64,000 bases of DNA. Source: Adhaeribacter aquaticus DSM 16391 (lineage in GTDB: Bacteria > Bacteroidota > Bacteroidia > Cytophagales > Hymenobacteraceae). The stretch lies in contig NZ_KI421517.1 in NCBI RefSeq assembly GCF_000473365.1, positions 703,363-767,362 on the forward strand. Reading direction: 5' to 3'. Within the stretch, counting starts at the first letter, position 1. Each line of letters begins with the position of its first letter. Position numbers and translations under genes: made by a program. This document shows positions 52,839 to 62,667 of the stretch, one piece after another. Under the pieces are notes generated by a model. The model ran no database searches. It saw only the letters and a list, made by a program, of their open reading frames with translations, and was not told the DNA's origin.

Positions 52839-53903
52839 TTGAAGAGATTATATCTTGCTCTAGTATTCGCTTGCTTCCTTTTAGGGCTTAAAGCTACTGC
52901 TCAGGATAGTGCTGCCGTTACAATTAGCGGCTACGCAGAAGTTTATTACGGCTTTGATTTTGCTAAACCTCAAAATCACGAAAGGCCTTATTTCCTTTAC
53001 AATCACAAGCGCCACAACGAAGTAAACATTAATCTGGCATTTGCTAAAGCCTCTTATACCCAAGCCACGTTACGGGCTAATTTAGCCTTAATGACCGGAA
53101 ACTATGCTCAATATAACCTGGCTGCAGAACCTACTCTCCTCCGGTTTATTTATGAAGCTAATATTGGGGTTAAGCTTTCCCGGCAACATAACCTTTGGCT
53201 CGATGCAGGTATTATGCCTTCACATATTGGCTTTGAAAGTGCGGTTGCTGCTGATTGCTGGACGGTTAGCCGAAGCATAGTTGCTGAAAATTCGCCATAT
53301 TATGAAACCGGTGCTAAGGTTACATTCATTAATAAAAAAGCTAATCTGCAAGTAGCCGGCTTAATATTGAATGGATGGCAACGTATCCAAAGACCCGATA
53401 ATATCAATAAACCTTCGGCAGGCTTTCAGCTAAATTATAAACCCACTAGTCAAATTACGCTTAATTACAGCAACTTTATTGGCACAGATAGTCCTGATTC
53501 GCTAAACGCCATCCGGACGTACCATAATCTATACGGCATTTATCAGCTGGGCAAAAAATGGGGGCTTATTACCGGGTTTGATATTGGCCGGGACAAAAAT
53601 TCCCAACGTAACTATGCCTTCTGGTATACGCCCGTTCTTATAGTAAAACATAATCTTACTTCTGCTTCAACTGTCGCTTTGCGAGGAGAACTCTATAAAG
53701 ATAAAACCGGAATCATAATTGATACCCAAACACCCAATGGCTTTCAAACCTATGGACTATCCATAAATTATGATTATGCTATAACGTCAAAATCGCTGGC
53801 CCGCCTGGAGGGCAGAAGCTTCTTTTCCGAGGATAATATATTTAGACAAAACAGCCAGCGTACTAATTACTCTGTATTACTATCGTTAAGCTGCAGGCTG
53901 TGA
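52839..53903 (+). CDS. outer-membrane porin, BBP2-like
   Basis: This 354-aa protein starts at TTG and has a signal peptide (ending LKATAQ). It fits the OmpL-like beta-barrel porin-2 type: ISGYAEVYYGFDFAKPQNHERPYFLYNHKRHNEVNINLAFA at the N-terminus, YNQ-like strands NLWLDAGIMPSHIGFESA and SVLLSLSCRL at the end. It is probably a diffusion porin. It may share a transcript with murQ, but the link is not clear. Confidence 0.85.
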   Translation: MKRLYLALVFACFLLGLKATAQDSAAVTISGYAEVYYGFDFAKPQNHERPYFLYNHKRHNEVNINLAFAKASYTQATLRANLALMTGNYAQYNLAAEPTLLRFIYEANIGVKLSRQHNLWLDAGIMPSHIGFESAVAADCWTVSRSIVAENSPYYETGAKVTFINKKANLQVAGLILNGWQRIQRPDNINKPSAGFQLNYKPTSQITLNYSNFIGTDSPDSLNAIRTYHNLYGIYQLGKKWGLITGFDIGRDKNSQRNYAFWYTPVLIVKHNLTSASTVALRGELYKDKTGIIIDTQTPNGFQTYGLSINYDYAITSKSLARLEGRSFFSEDNIFRQNSQRTNYSVLLSLSCRL

Positions 53904-53928
53904 TAATTAATAGTTAATATGAAAGTCA

Positions 53929-56900
53929 TTAGCCTGTTACCGGAATTATGATCGTTACCAAGGTACCCCTACCCGTATTTGGGATGGAAATGGCAAAAGT
54001 ACCGTTTAGCAATTTTACCCGATCCGAAATAGAACGAATACCAATACCTTTATTCTGAACAGGCTCCCCATGAATGCCTTTTCCATTGTCCCGCACTTTT
54101 AAGGTAATTTCATTTTCTTCCTGGTAAAGCAGAATATTCGCTTCGGAGGCATCAGAATGTTTTACTATATTATTTACCAATTCCTGGCAAATGCGGTAAA
54201 TAGCTACCTCTAAGTATGGTTCAGGTCTGGTTTCAAAACCATCTACTTCACAATAAAAACGGATTGCACTCTGGTCGTAGACGCGGCATAACTCCTGAAC
54301 GCTTTTCTCTAATCCAAAATCTTTTAGTATAACCGGTACTAGCTCATGCGACACCCGTCGGGTTTCATTTATCGCGTCTTCCAATAAACTTTGAGTAGTT
54401 TGCAATACCTGGCGTTGGGCCTCCGGACCTTTAGGCATCTGGCGTTCTACACGGTCCAAATTTAATTTAGTGGCATATAATATCTGCCCTACTCCATTAT
54501 GCAAAGATTCTGATATACGTCGTCGTTCTTCTTCCTGAGCATCCAGGATAGCAATTAATAAAGCTTTCTGCTGATTTAAGCGCATCTGCAGGTTTTCTTC
54601 TTCCAGCCTTTTTACTTCCGATACATCCAAATCTATGCCCAGCACCTTAATTGGTTTACCTAGCTCATCGCGCAACACAATGGCTTTTATTTTGAGCGTA
54701 ATTATCTCCTGGTCTACCTTAATGCGCATGGTCTCCTCCAAAGGAGCCGGTTTGCTTCTTATAGTATTTATAAGTCTTTGGACCAACGGAAGATCTTCTT
54801 CAATTACGTGCTCCAGGTAGGTTGTCAGATTAACCGGGCTGCCCGTTGGCAGCCCATACAAGCGGTACATACCCTCCGACCAATGAATAGCTCCGGTATT
54901 TATATCGTATTCCCAACTACCCATGCCCACTACTTCTTCTGACTGCTTTAGCAAGGTAAGGTGCTTCAGGATATTTTGCTCGTACTTCTTCAAATCAGTA
55001 ATATCCTGGGCAGTACCTGTAAGGTACATAAATTGCGCATGCTGATCGGCCCGCGCCTCATAACGCCGCAGAATATACCGAATCTCGCCATCAGACCGTA
55101 CAATACGGTGCGTAATTTCGTAAGAACCTGCTTGCTTACGGGCATTGCTAAACCTTCTTTTCACAAATACTACATCATCCGGGTGCACATAAGAATACAC
55201 CAGATCCAAGGTTACTTTTTCGCACTGCGGCTCCAACCCGTGAATCCGGAACATTTCATCCGACCAATAGATATCATCAGTAACAGGATTCCATTCAAAA
55301 GTACCTATGTGCCCAATGGCCTGCGATTCTTTCAGCCGCCGGTGCTCTTCTTTTAAGGCTTCTTCTGTTTTTTTTGTTTCAGTAATATCCTCAACCGAAA
55401 TAAATAAGCCATCATAAAATTTTACCGCCCGCCACCGAAACCATTTATTAATTTCCATTTCACGCAGATTATACGCATATTCGGTAGCTTCTCCGGTTTC
55501 TACAGTTCTAATAAACTTTTGAAGCAGTCCGGTTTTCCGAACATAAGGAAATCGTTCTGTTAATGGCAATCCTAACAAGCTTCTGCCGGCCATCACCTCT
55601 CCAATTTTACTAACCCAATCTATTGCAAAATCAACAATTTGTTTTTGGCTATTCCGCATGCTTTTTACCACACCTAAAGCCACCGGAGAAACATTAATGG
55701 CCGCTTCAAATTGCTCATTTCTTTGTTTTAAGGCAAAAGTACGTTCGGCAACCTGCTCTTCGAGTAAAGCATTAAACTCTTTAAGTTGTTGTTCGGCACT
55801 TTTCCTTAGCGAAATATCGCTGGCGGCACCAAACCATTCAATTATCTCTCCCTGCTCGTTTAGTACCGGTATAGCCCGCGAAAAGATCCAGCCAATAGAA
55901 CCATCTAACCGGTAAACCCGGTGTTCCAACTCATAAATATCTTTAGTTTGTATAGCTTTCCTGATAGCATGCAAAACCACAGGTCTATCTTCTTCTGGAA
56001 TATATCTTTCTATCCAGTTAGGTGTAGGCTCTTCCGCATCTAATACAATTCCCTTACCCACTAAACTGTACAATTCTTTCCAGTCCGGGCTTGCTTTGTA
56101 AATAGTATCGGAGCTGGCCGTAACAAATAAACGAAACCGTTCTTCTGATTTACGTAAGGCTTCTTCTGCCTGCTTCCGCTCTGTAACCCCCTGAGTCCTT
56201 CCTCCCACAGCTTCCACCGATCCATCGGCAGCAAAAAGCGGAACAAAAATATATTCGAATTGCTGTGTTACACCATCTTTGTTGGTATAGGTGCTTTCGC
56301 CTTCCACCGCCTGGCCAGTTTCCACTACCCGCATTATTTGCTCCTGATGCTTTTTGACAAGATCATCAGGATACCCTAATTCAAGAAAAGTTTTTCCAAC
56401 TACCTGATCCAAGGTTAAGCCCCACAAATCCAGCAGCGGCTTATTAACGTACTGGAAGCGGCCTTCCCGGTCGAACAGATATACAAATTCCTGCAGACGG
56501 GCAAGAATAGTGTCAAATACCTCCAGTTGTTTTTTACGGGTTTCTTCCAGGCGCCGGCTTTCCTGCTCCGACTTCCGCAAGGCCTCCTCCGTTAACCTTT
56601 GTTCGGTTACATCATTAAAAACAACAGCCACCTGGCGGCTATTTATATCCCCAACTTTTGTTATGTAAAAATTAAACCATTTTTCATCCGGATTTGAATA
56701 CAGTTCCAGACGTTGGCTTTTTCCGGTTAAGGCCACATCTCCCCATATTTGAAACCAGAAAGCCTCATAATCAGGATTGATCTCCCGCAGTGTTTTGCCA
56801 ACCAAGCTTTTTCTAATAATTCGTACAGCCGCCGGATTTTCTTCCTGATAAAAAATATCTACTGGATTGTTATCTGCATCGAAGATAACTTCGCATAAGT

Positions 56901-58212
56901 AAAACCCCTCATCAATAGAGTTGAACAGCATGAGGTATTTGTCAGTGGCTAATTGCGCTACCTCATCTTTCAGCTTCAGAATTTCCTGTTCTACTTTTTT
57001 GCGTACTGTTATATCTTCCGCACTTTGTACTAAACCATCTCCTAGTTTTACATTAATAAGTCTAAACCAATTGATGTTGCCTTTATAGGTGTGATGTACC
57101 TCCAGATCCAGAGGAGTACCTTCTTCTACAACCTGAACAAAACTTTTAAAGGTAGCGGTCTCCCTAATTTCCGGAAAGACTTCAGTATAACGTTTACCAA
57201 CCAGATCGCCCCACATTTGCTTGGTAGACGTGTTTATCATGGACCATTCAAAATCTATTATCTGTCCCTCTTCGTCGCGTATGGCCTGAGAAACCGAAAT
57301 AGCCCTGAGCGAAGCATCTATAACTGATTGCAGGTATTCTTTACTTTCCTGGAGTTGTTTTTCAGCTGTTTTCTGTTCGGTCACATCCTGCACCACTCCC
57401 CTAAATTTCAAAGCTTGGCCAGATGCATCGCAAAGCACCCTGCCATGCGATTCAACCACCCGCCAGGTACCATCCGGAAGCTGAATGCGACGGGTATACA
57501 TATAAGGTTGTTTGTCTATAGCGGCCCGATCCAGTATTTTCCTGACTTCGGCCGCATCCTCAGGATTAGATCGGGAATCTATAAAATCTAATGTGGGAAT
57601 AAATGCGCGCGGCGCTTCGCCAAACAGCCGAAACATACCATCAGAAAAATAAAGTAGACCCGTAGCCAGGTCAAGCTCATAGCTACCCAAATGTCCTATC
57701 TCTTCAGTTTCTTTTAATATTTCCTGCGTTGCCTCTAACTCTTGGCGTATTTTAATTTCTTCCGAAAGCGTTTTAGCTAATGTACCGGACTGGCTTTTTT
57801 GCCGCATTAATTCGGTAATATCTTCTGCTTTATGAATAATATACCACACCTCTTCTGGCTCATTTAGCACAGGTGTATTTATTAGGCGCCAATACTGTTC
57901 TTCCCGGGTATCCTCCGGCGAGTTAAATTTGAATCGCTGCGGAGGCATCTGGTGAGGCTTTTTATTTTGTAGTACCTGCCGGAGCGATTCTTCCATAGCC
58001 GTTATGGTTTCTTCGGTCATTGTTCCTGGCAGGGTAAGAAGCGCTTCCCGTACAGTTTTACCAATTAAATCAAACCGATTGGCACCTGTTTTTTTTAAAT
58101 AGGCATCACTTACCGTAAGAATGGTTAAATCCGGGGAAAAAACCAGGTAAAGATCTGGCACCGATTCAAATGCCCTTAATACTTCCCTCGGTAGTGATGT
58201 ATGAATCTGCAT
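53929..58212 (-). CDS. giant multi-PAS sensor histidine kinase (HisKA_3)
   Basis: This 1427-aa soluble protein has about nine PAS modules between residues 1 and 1200. Recognisable starts include FESVPDLYLVFSPDLTILTVSD, GHLGSYELDLATGLLYFSDGMF, FDTILARLQEFVYLFDREGRF, GHIGTFEWNPVTDDIYWSDEMF and GMGSWEYDINTGAIHWSEGMYR. The output is a NarL/NreB-type HisKA_3 domain with ERRRISESLHNGVGQ (His1238) and a HATPase with ELVNNIVKHSDASEAN and VRDNGKGI. No membrane helix or adjacent response regulator is seen. It probably integrates several cytoplasmic signals such as redox, light or ligands. Confidence 0.92.
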   Translation of the reverse strand: MQIHTSLPREVLRAFESVPDLYLVFSPDLTILTVSDAYLKKTGANRFDLIGKTVREALLTLPGTMTEETITAMEESLRQVLQNKKPHQMPPQRFKFNSPEDTREEQYWRLINTPVLNEPEEVWYIIHKAEDITELMRQKSQSGTLAKTLSEEIKIRQELEATQEILKETEEIGHLGSYELDLATGLLYFSDGMFRLFGEAPRAFIPTLDFIDSRSNPEDAAEVRKILDRAAIDKQPYMYTRRIQLPDGTWRVVESHGRVLCDASGQALKFRGVVQDVTEQKTAEKQLQESKEYLQSVIDASLRAISVSQAIRDEEGQIIDFEWSMINTSTKQMWGDLVGKRYTEVFPEIRETATFKSFVQVVEEGTPLDLEVHHTYKGNINWFRLINVKLGDGLVQSAEDITVRKKVEQEILKLKDEVAQLATDKYLMLFNSIDEGFYLCEVIFDADNNPVDIFYQEENPAAVRIIRKSLVGKTLREINPDYEAFWFQIWGDVALTGKSQRLELYSNPDEKWFNFYITKVGDINSRQVAVVFNDVTEQRLTEEALRKSEQESRRLEETRKKQLEVFDTILARLQEFVYLFDREGRFQYVNKPLLDLWGLTLDQVVGKTFLELGYPDDLVKKHQEQIMRVVETGQAVEGESTYTNKDGVTQQFEYIFVPLFAADGSVEAVGGRTQGVTERKQAEEALRKSEERFRLFVTASSDTIYKASPDWKELYSLVGKGIVLDAEEPTPNWIERYIPEEDRPVVLHAIRKAIQTKDIYELEHRVYRLDGSIGWIFSRAIPVLNEQGEIIEWFGAASDISLRKSAEQQLKEFNALLEEQVAERTFALKQRNEQFEAAINVSPVALGVVKSMRNSQKQIVDFAIDWVSKIGEVMAGRSLLGLPLTERFPYVRKTGLLQKFIRTVETGEATEYAYNLREMEINKWFRWRAVKFYDGLFISVEDITETKKTEEALKEEHRRLKESQAIGHIGTFEWNPVTDDIYWSDEMFRIHGLEPQCEKVTLDLVYSYVHPDDVVFVKRRFSNARKQAGSYEITHRIVRSDGEIRYILRRYEARADQHAQFMYLTGTAQDITDLKKYEQNILKHLTLLKQSEEVVGMGSWEYDINTGAIHWSEGMYRLYGLPTGSPVNLTTYLEHVIEEDLPLVQRLINTIRSKPAPLEETMRIKVDQEIITLKIKAIVLRDELGKPIKVLGIDLDVSEVKRLEEENLQMRLNQQKALLIAILDAQEEERRRISESLHNGVGQILYATKLNLDRVERQMPKGPEAQRQVLQTTQSLLEDAINETRRVSHELVPVILKDFGLEKSVQELCRVYDQSAIRFYCEVDGFETRPEPYLEVAIYRICQELVNNIVKHSDASEANILLYQEENEITLKVRDNGKGIHGEPVQNKGIGIRSISDRVKLLNGTFAISIPNTGRGTLVTIIIPVTG

Positions 58213-58501
58213 AACTAATTTTTAACAGGCTAAAAGATAAGCTTATTATCTGCTCACACAAAAGCTATACCTACTAATTTAGTAATAAAACATAGAATCT
58301 GTTTATTTTGAATTTACTCCCATGCTAGTATACTCCTAAAAGCAAAAAAGCAGCTGAATTTAAGACAGATAACCACTGTATTTCCTCCTTATTCAGCCTT
58401 TACTTTAATCTTCTAAACCGGTACTGTAAATTGCCGTTTAATTAGGCGCATTTGCTTTAATTAAAAAAGATACATATTATTTTCATAAAGTATTTTAGCT
58501 T

Positions 58502-59395
58502 ATGATTTTAAACAAAACCATTTCACTTCCATACATTTTTAACCAGATAAAATACGATATATTTATTGTGTTGCTGGTAGGACTAACCACTAATATAATT
58601 TCTTTCCGGTATATCCATCTTTTACCAGATATGCCGCTTACCATTCCTTCTTTCCTGGGTACTGCCATTTCTATTTTACTTTCTTTTAAAATGAACCAGT
58701 CTTACGACCGTTGGTGGGAGGCCCGGAAAGTTTGGGGCGCTATTGTAAATGATTCTCGTAGCCTGGTTATTCAGTTGCAATCTTTTTTAGGATTTACCGG
58801 ATTAGAAGATGTTAAAACCATTGCTTACCGGCAAATGGCCTGGTGTTATGCGCTGGGGCGGTCACTAAGAGGGCAAAATCCGCTGGAAGACGCAGAACAA
58901 TTTATTTCGAAACCTGAACTAAATGTAATTTCGGCGCATAACAACAAACCTTTGGCCATTTTGCAATTAAATGCCAAAGACATAAGAGCTTTGCGGGAAA
59001 GAGGCAAAATAGATACCTTTACTCAATTACAACTGGACGATACACTTACCAGGCTAACTGACTCTATGGGAAAAGCCGAAAGAATTAACGGCACTATTTT
59101 TCCATCTACTTACCGACAGTTTTTATATTTTACGATTTATTTGTTTGTGGTTACCTTAGCTATTTCATTAAAAGATGTTTCCATGATTTTTGAGATTCCG
59201 CTTTTATTGTTAATATCGACCAGCTTTTTTTTAATACAGAAAAGTGCTTCTCAATTACAGGACCCCTTTAGGAATAGACCAAGCGATGTATCGGTAACGG
59301 CAATTGCCCGTACTATAGAGATAAATATCAGGCAATTGTTAGGCGAAACCAACGTACCAGAACCTTTAAAACCTATTGGCTTTTATATTTTATAA
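58502..59395 (+). CDS. bestrophin-family anion channel
   Basis: This 297-aa membrane protein belongs to the bestrophin/UPF0187 family. Marks are the N-terminal LPYIFNQIKYDIFIVLLVGLTTN helix, PSFLGTAISILLSFKMNQSYDRWWEARKVWGAIVNDSR, and the late helix segment RQFLYFTIYLFVVTLAISL. Bacterial homologues form pentameric channels in the inner membrane. The carbonic anhydrase gene starts 25 bases after its stop, so the two are almost surely co-transcribed. The channel may carry bicarbonate or another anion, which is inference from this pairing. Confidence 0.9.
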   Translation: MILNKTISLPYIFNQIKYDIFIVLLVGLTTNIISFRYIHLLPDMPLTIPSFLGTAISILLSFKMNQSYDRWWEARKVWGAIVNDSRSLVIQLQSFLGFTGLEDVKTIAYRQMAWCYALGRSLRGQNPLEDAEQFISKPELNVISAHNNKPLAILQLNAKDIRALRERGKIDTFTQLQLDDTLTRLTDSMGKAERINGTIFPSTYRQFLYFTIYLFVVTLAISLKDVSMIFEIPLLLLISTSFFLIQKSASQLQDPFRNRPSDVSVTAIARTIEINIRQLLGETNVPEPLKPIGFYIL

Positions 59396-59420
59396 TATTA
59401 ACCCTAATTAAAAAATAGCT

Positions 59421-60047
59421 ATGTATACCCATTCGAAGGAAAATTTAATTAACCTGGATCCTCAAGCAGCATTGGAGTTGCTGAAAGAAGGGAATGAAAG
59501 ATTTATTAATAATTTACGGGCTAACCGGAATTATTTACAACAGGTGAACGAAACCAGAAATGGCCAGTATCCTTTTGCGGTAATTTTAAGCTGTATGGAT
59601 TCCCGAACTTCAGCAGAGCTTATATTTGATCAGGGCTTAGGCGATATATTCAGTATTCGGGTAGCCGGTAACGTTTTAAACGAGGATATTGTAGGTAGTA
59701 TGGAATATGCTACCAAAGTGGTCGGCTCCAAAATCATTGTGGTGCTGGGCCATACCAAATGTGGGGCCATAATTGGGGCTTGCGATGGGGTAGAGTTAGG
59801 CCAGTTAAGTAATTTACTGAACAAAGTAAAACCCGCTATTGAACGCGAAACGAGTACTCAAACCGAAAGAAATGGGAATAATCCGGAATTTGTAAAAAAT
59901 GTAACGGAGCTGAATGTGCAAGTGACTCTGCAGCAAATAATAGAAAGAAGCCCAATTATTGCGGAGCTGGCTCAGGAAGGTGAAATTAAAATTGTTGGGG
60001 GTATTTACAATGTAGAAACCGGCAAGGTAGATTTTTATGAAGATTAA
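59421..60047 (+). CDS. beta-class carbonic anhydrase
   Basis: This 208-aa zinc enzyme converts CO2 to bicarbonate. All active-site residues are in place: Cys58, Asp60 and Arg62 in LSCMDSRTSAE, then His111 and Cys114 in VLGHTKCGAI. It has no signal peptide and is therefore cytoplasmic. It follows the bestrophin gene closely. The pair suggests that bicarbonate formed inside is exported or imported through the channel to balance pH or supply carboxylases. Confidence 0.95.
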   Translation: MYTHSKENLINLDPQAALELLKEGNERFINNLRANRNYLQQVNETRNGQYPFAVILSCMDSRTSAELIFDQGLGDIFSIRVAGNVLNEDIVGSMEYATKVVGSKIIVVLGHTKCGAIIGACDGVELGQLSNLLNKVKPAIERETSTQTERNGNNPEFVKNVTELNVQVTLQQIIERSPIIAELAQEGEIKIVGGIYNVETGKVDFYED

Positions 60048-60070
60048 ACCTTAACTTAATTTTTTTATAA

Positions 60071-60104
60071 AGAAAAAGGCACCTGGATACGCAGGTGCCT
60101 TTCT
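60071..60104 (+). terminator. terminator of the bestrophin-carbonic anhydrase operon
   Basis: An 11-bp stem (AAAGGCACCTG and its complement) with a 6-base loop and T-rich end, 28 bases after the carbonic anhydrase stop. Confidence 0.82.
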
Positions 60105-60193
60105 ATTTATGGTCATTTACAGTAATAAAAGATAGTTTTCCTTAAAATTTGTCTCAGCCAAAAACCAGCTTATTAAATTAAAGCAAACTTTTT

Positions 60194-61060
60194 TTATTGT
60201 TTGAGGCTTTTCAGATAAGCAATACTTTGCGGCACCTGCGTCTGAATATTAGGGCTTTCGTCTTCAATATAATAATGTTTAACCCCGGCTTTTTTGGCTG
60301 CTTTTAGTACGGCCGGCAAATTTATCTGGCCTGTTCCCAATGCTACATCGTTTTCTACTGGCGTACCACCCGAATAATCGCCTTGCACGCCTTTCTTTAA
60401 ATCTTTCAGGTGCATTAGTTTAAAACGGTTGCCATATTTATTTAATAACCGAACCGGATCATCGCCGGGATGCACCGCCCATAAAATATCTAATTCATAA
60501 GAAACAGTAGCTGGATCCGTATTCTGCACGATATAATCGAAGAAGGTGCCGTTTTTATAGGGTCTGAACTCGAACCCATGGTTGTGGTAAACAAAGGTAA
60601 GCCCCTGCTCTTTTAAAGTTTTACCTATTTTGTTAAAGTCCTGGATAGTACGGTTTGCATCATCTAATGTAAAGTTACCTTTTTCGTGGGGTACACCGGC
60701 AATGCGTACATATGAGGCCCCTAACACCTTTGCCTGACGAGCAATTTCCAACGGGGCCCTCATCAGGTTATCATAACTCACGCCATACGAAGAGCATTTT
60801 ATGTTATGCTGATCGAGCAACTGACGGAGCTTTTCCGGGGTTTGCCCGAACAAATTAGAGAACTCCATATCGCGAAATCCCAACCGCTGAATGGTATCTA
60901 AAGTAGCCGATACATCTTTAGCAAAGCTGTGCCGATAGGTATAGGAAACCAGTCCCGGCATTTCGGGAAACAAGGGCTTACCCGATTGCGCTACAGAGTT
61001 AAGGCTTCCGGCCACTACTAAACCTATTGCTAAACTAAAAGCATAAAATAGTTTTTTCAT
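60194..61060 (-). CDS. exported sugar phosphate isomerase/epimerase-like protein
   Basis: This 288-aa TIM-barrel (xylose isomerase-like, AP endonuclease family 2) protein has a signal peptide (ending NSVAQ). Typical motifs are LGFRDMEFSNLFG, VYHNHGFEF, SYELDILWAVHPGDDPVRLL, MHLKDLKKG and HYYIEDE, which carry the usual Glu, His, Asp metal ligands. It follows an exported Gfo/Idh/MocA oxidoreductase on the same strand (113-base gap). Such pairs in Bacteroidota act on sugars in the periplasm; the exact substrate is unknown. Confidence 0.88.
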   Translation of the reverse strand: MKKLFYAFSLAIGLVVAGSLNSVAQSGKPLFPEMPGLVSYTYRHSFAKDVSATLDTIQRLGFRDMEFSNLFGQTPEKLRQLLDQHNIKCSSYGVSYDNLMRAPLEIARQAKVLGASYVRIAGVPHEKGNFTLDDANRTIQDFNKIGKTLKEQGLTFVYHNHGFEFRPYKNGTFFDYIVQNTDPATVSYELDILWAVHPGDDPVRLLNKYGNRFKLMHLKDLKKGVQGDYSGGTPVENDVALGTGQINLPAVLKAAKKAGVKHYYIEDESPNIQTQVPQSIAYLKSLKQ

Positions 61061-61173
61061 TCTATTATGGTGTGATATCTTTTGAATAAATAAACGTTAC
61101 CAAATTACTTAAACGGTATGGGCAACAGCTAATCAAATCTGAAATAAACAAGTATTTATAAATTTCCAAATTC

Positions 61174-62502
61174 CTAAACCTGCACATGCCAGCCTCGCTC
61201 ATAGTCCCGTTTCCAAAGCCTCATTGATTCGTCGTCGTTCAAAATATGGCCATTTTCCGGATTGCAGATTAAGGTGCGGCCTACCCGGTAAGAAATATTT
61301 CCTAACTGAGGCAGCAAGGTAGATTTGTGCCCCTGAATAATTTCGCAGTTTAATGGTGCATCTCCCCGCAGGGCAGCCACAAAATTTTGCAAATGCACCA
61401 CATCCAGTTGTTCTAAAGGGCTGACAGTGTTATTAGCGTCAAAAGGCGTATTATCTTTTACTTCTTTTACTAATTTATTCCGGTCGTCAAATACCTTATA
61501 ACTATTGGCTCCGCCATAGTATAAGGTTCCTTTATCGCCGTAAAAGATAACACCCCTAAAATCGCCTTCTGTCGGGTAACCATTGCAACTCCGGCCTTCC
61601 CATTGCATAGCGGTGTTGTTGGAGAAATTAAACAGAATGGTTTGTGTATCGGGAGTTTCCCAATCGTCTTTAAAATGAAAACGTCCGCCCGATGAAGTTA
61701 CTTTATCAGGAAAATCAACGCCCAGGCCCCAACGCATTACATCCAGCTCGTGGGTGCCGTTATTTAACGACTCCCCAGTACCCCAATTCCAGAACCAATG
61801 CCAATTATAATGCACCACATTATCCTGATAAGGCTTACGGGGTGCCGGGCCTTGCCATAGTTCATAATTTAAATGAGCCGGAACAGGCACCTGCTTACCA
61901 AACCCAATACTTTTACGGCTGTTATCGTACCATCCTTTAGCAAAATAAACCCGGCCAATAATACCATCGTGCAATTCTTTTATAAAAGCCTGCACATTGG
62001 TAAAAGAACGGCGTTGGCTTCCCATTTGCACCATCCGCTTGTATTTACGGGCAGCAGCTACCGCCATTTCGCCTTCATAAGGATTGTGACTGCAGGGCTT
62101 TTCCACATACACATGCTTACCCGCCTGGCAAGCCATAATAGTAGCAGGAGCATGCCAATGATCAGGAGCCGCAATAACCAAAGCATCCATATCTTTCATT
62201 TCCAGCAACTTCCGCACATCAGCTATCCCTTTCGGCTTTTTACCGGTAATACCTGCTACGGCCGCTATAGTTTTATCTACTACTTTGCTATCCGGATCAC
62301 AGATATAACCCACTTCTACATTGGGCATAGTGGCAAAATTTCTGGCTAAAAACAGACCCCGGCTATTGGAACCCATAATACCCAGAACCACTTTTTTATT
62401 AGGCGAACCTTTAAAATAGCTCATAGCAGAAAGTTCTGAACCTACCATAAAAGTAGTACTGGCCAGAGCCGCAGTACGAATAAATTTGCGACGATTTAAC
62501 AT
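61174..62502 (-). CDS. exported Gfo/Idh/MocA-family oxidoreductase
   Basis: This 442-aa protein begins with a twin-arginine signal (NRRKFIRTAALASTTFMVG). The Rossmann domain (GIMGSNSRGLFLARNFA, PNVEVGYICDPDS) binds NAD(P). The EKPCSHN motif carries the catalytic Lys. The C-terminal half is the usual Gfo/Idh/MocA alpha/beta domain, with HYNWHWFWNWGTGESLNNGTHELDVMRW. Tat export lets the cofactor-loaded enzyme reach the periplasm. It probably oxidises a sugar or inositol together with the exported isomerase next door. Confidence 0.92.
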   Translation of the reverse strand: MLNRRKFIRTAALASTTFMVGSELSAMSYFKGSPNKKVVLGIMGSNSRGLFLARNFATMPNVEVGYICDPDSKVVDKTIAAVAGITGKKPKGIADVRKLLEMKDMDALVIAAPDHWHAPATIMACQAGKHVYVEKPCSHNPYEGEMAVAAARKYKRMVQMGSQRRSFTNVQAFIKELHDGIIGRVYFAKGWYDNSRKSIGFGKQVPVPAHLNYELWQGPAPRKPYQDNVVHYNWHWFWNWGTGESLNNGTHELDVMRWGLGVDFPDKVTSSGGRFHFKDDWETPDTQTILFNFSNNTAMQWEGRSCNGYPTEGDFRGVIFYGDKGTLYYGGANSYKVFDDRNKLVKEVKDNTPFDANNTVSPLEQLDVVHLQNFVAALRGDAPLNCEIIQGHKSTLLPQLGNISYRVGRTLICNPENGHILNDDESMRLWKRDYERGWHVQV

Positions 62503-62667
62503 GGTGTGGGTGGATTAAAAGTACGTGATTAGAAATATAACTATTAAATTTTACATCTTACCACAATTACCGAAACTGTTTTTATTTTTAATCAGCCAGC
62601 TATTTCATCACTTTCGATTTCAAGGTAAATTCTGTTTATTTATTGCTGATTTCCTCTTATATTTATT

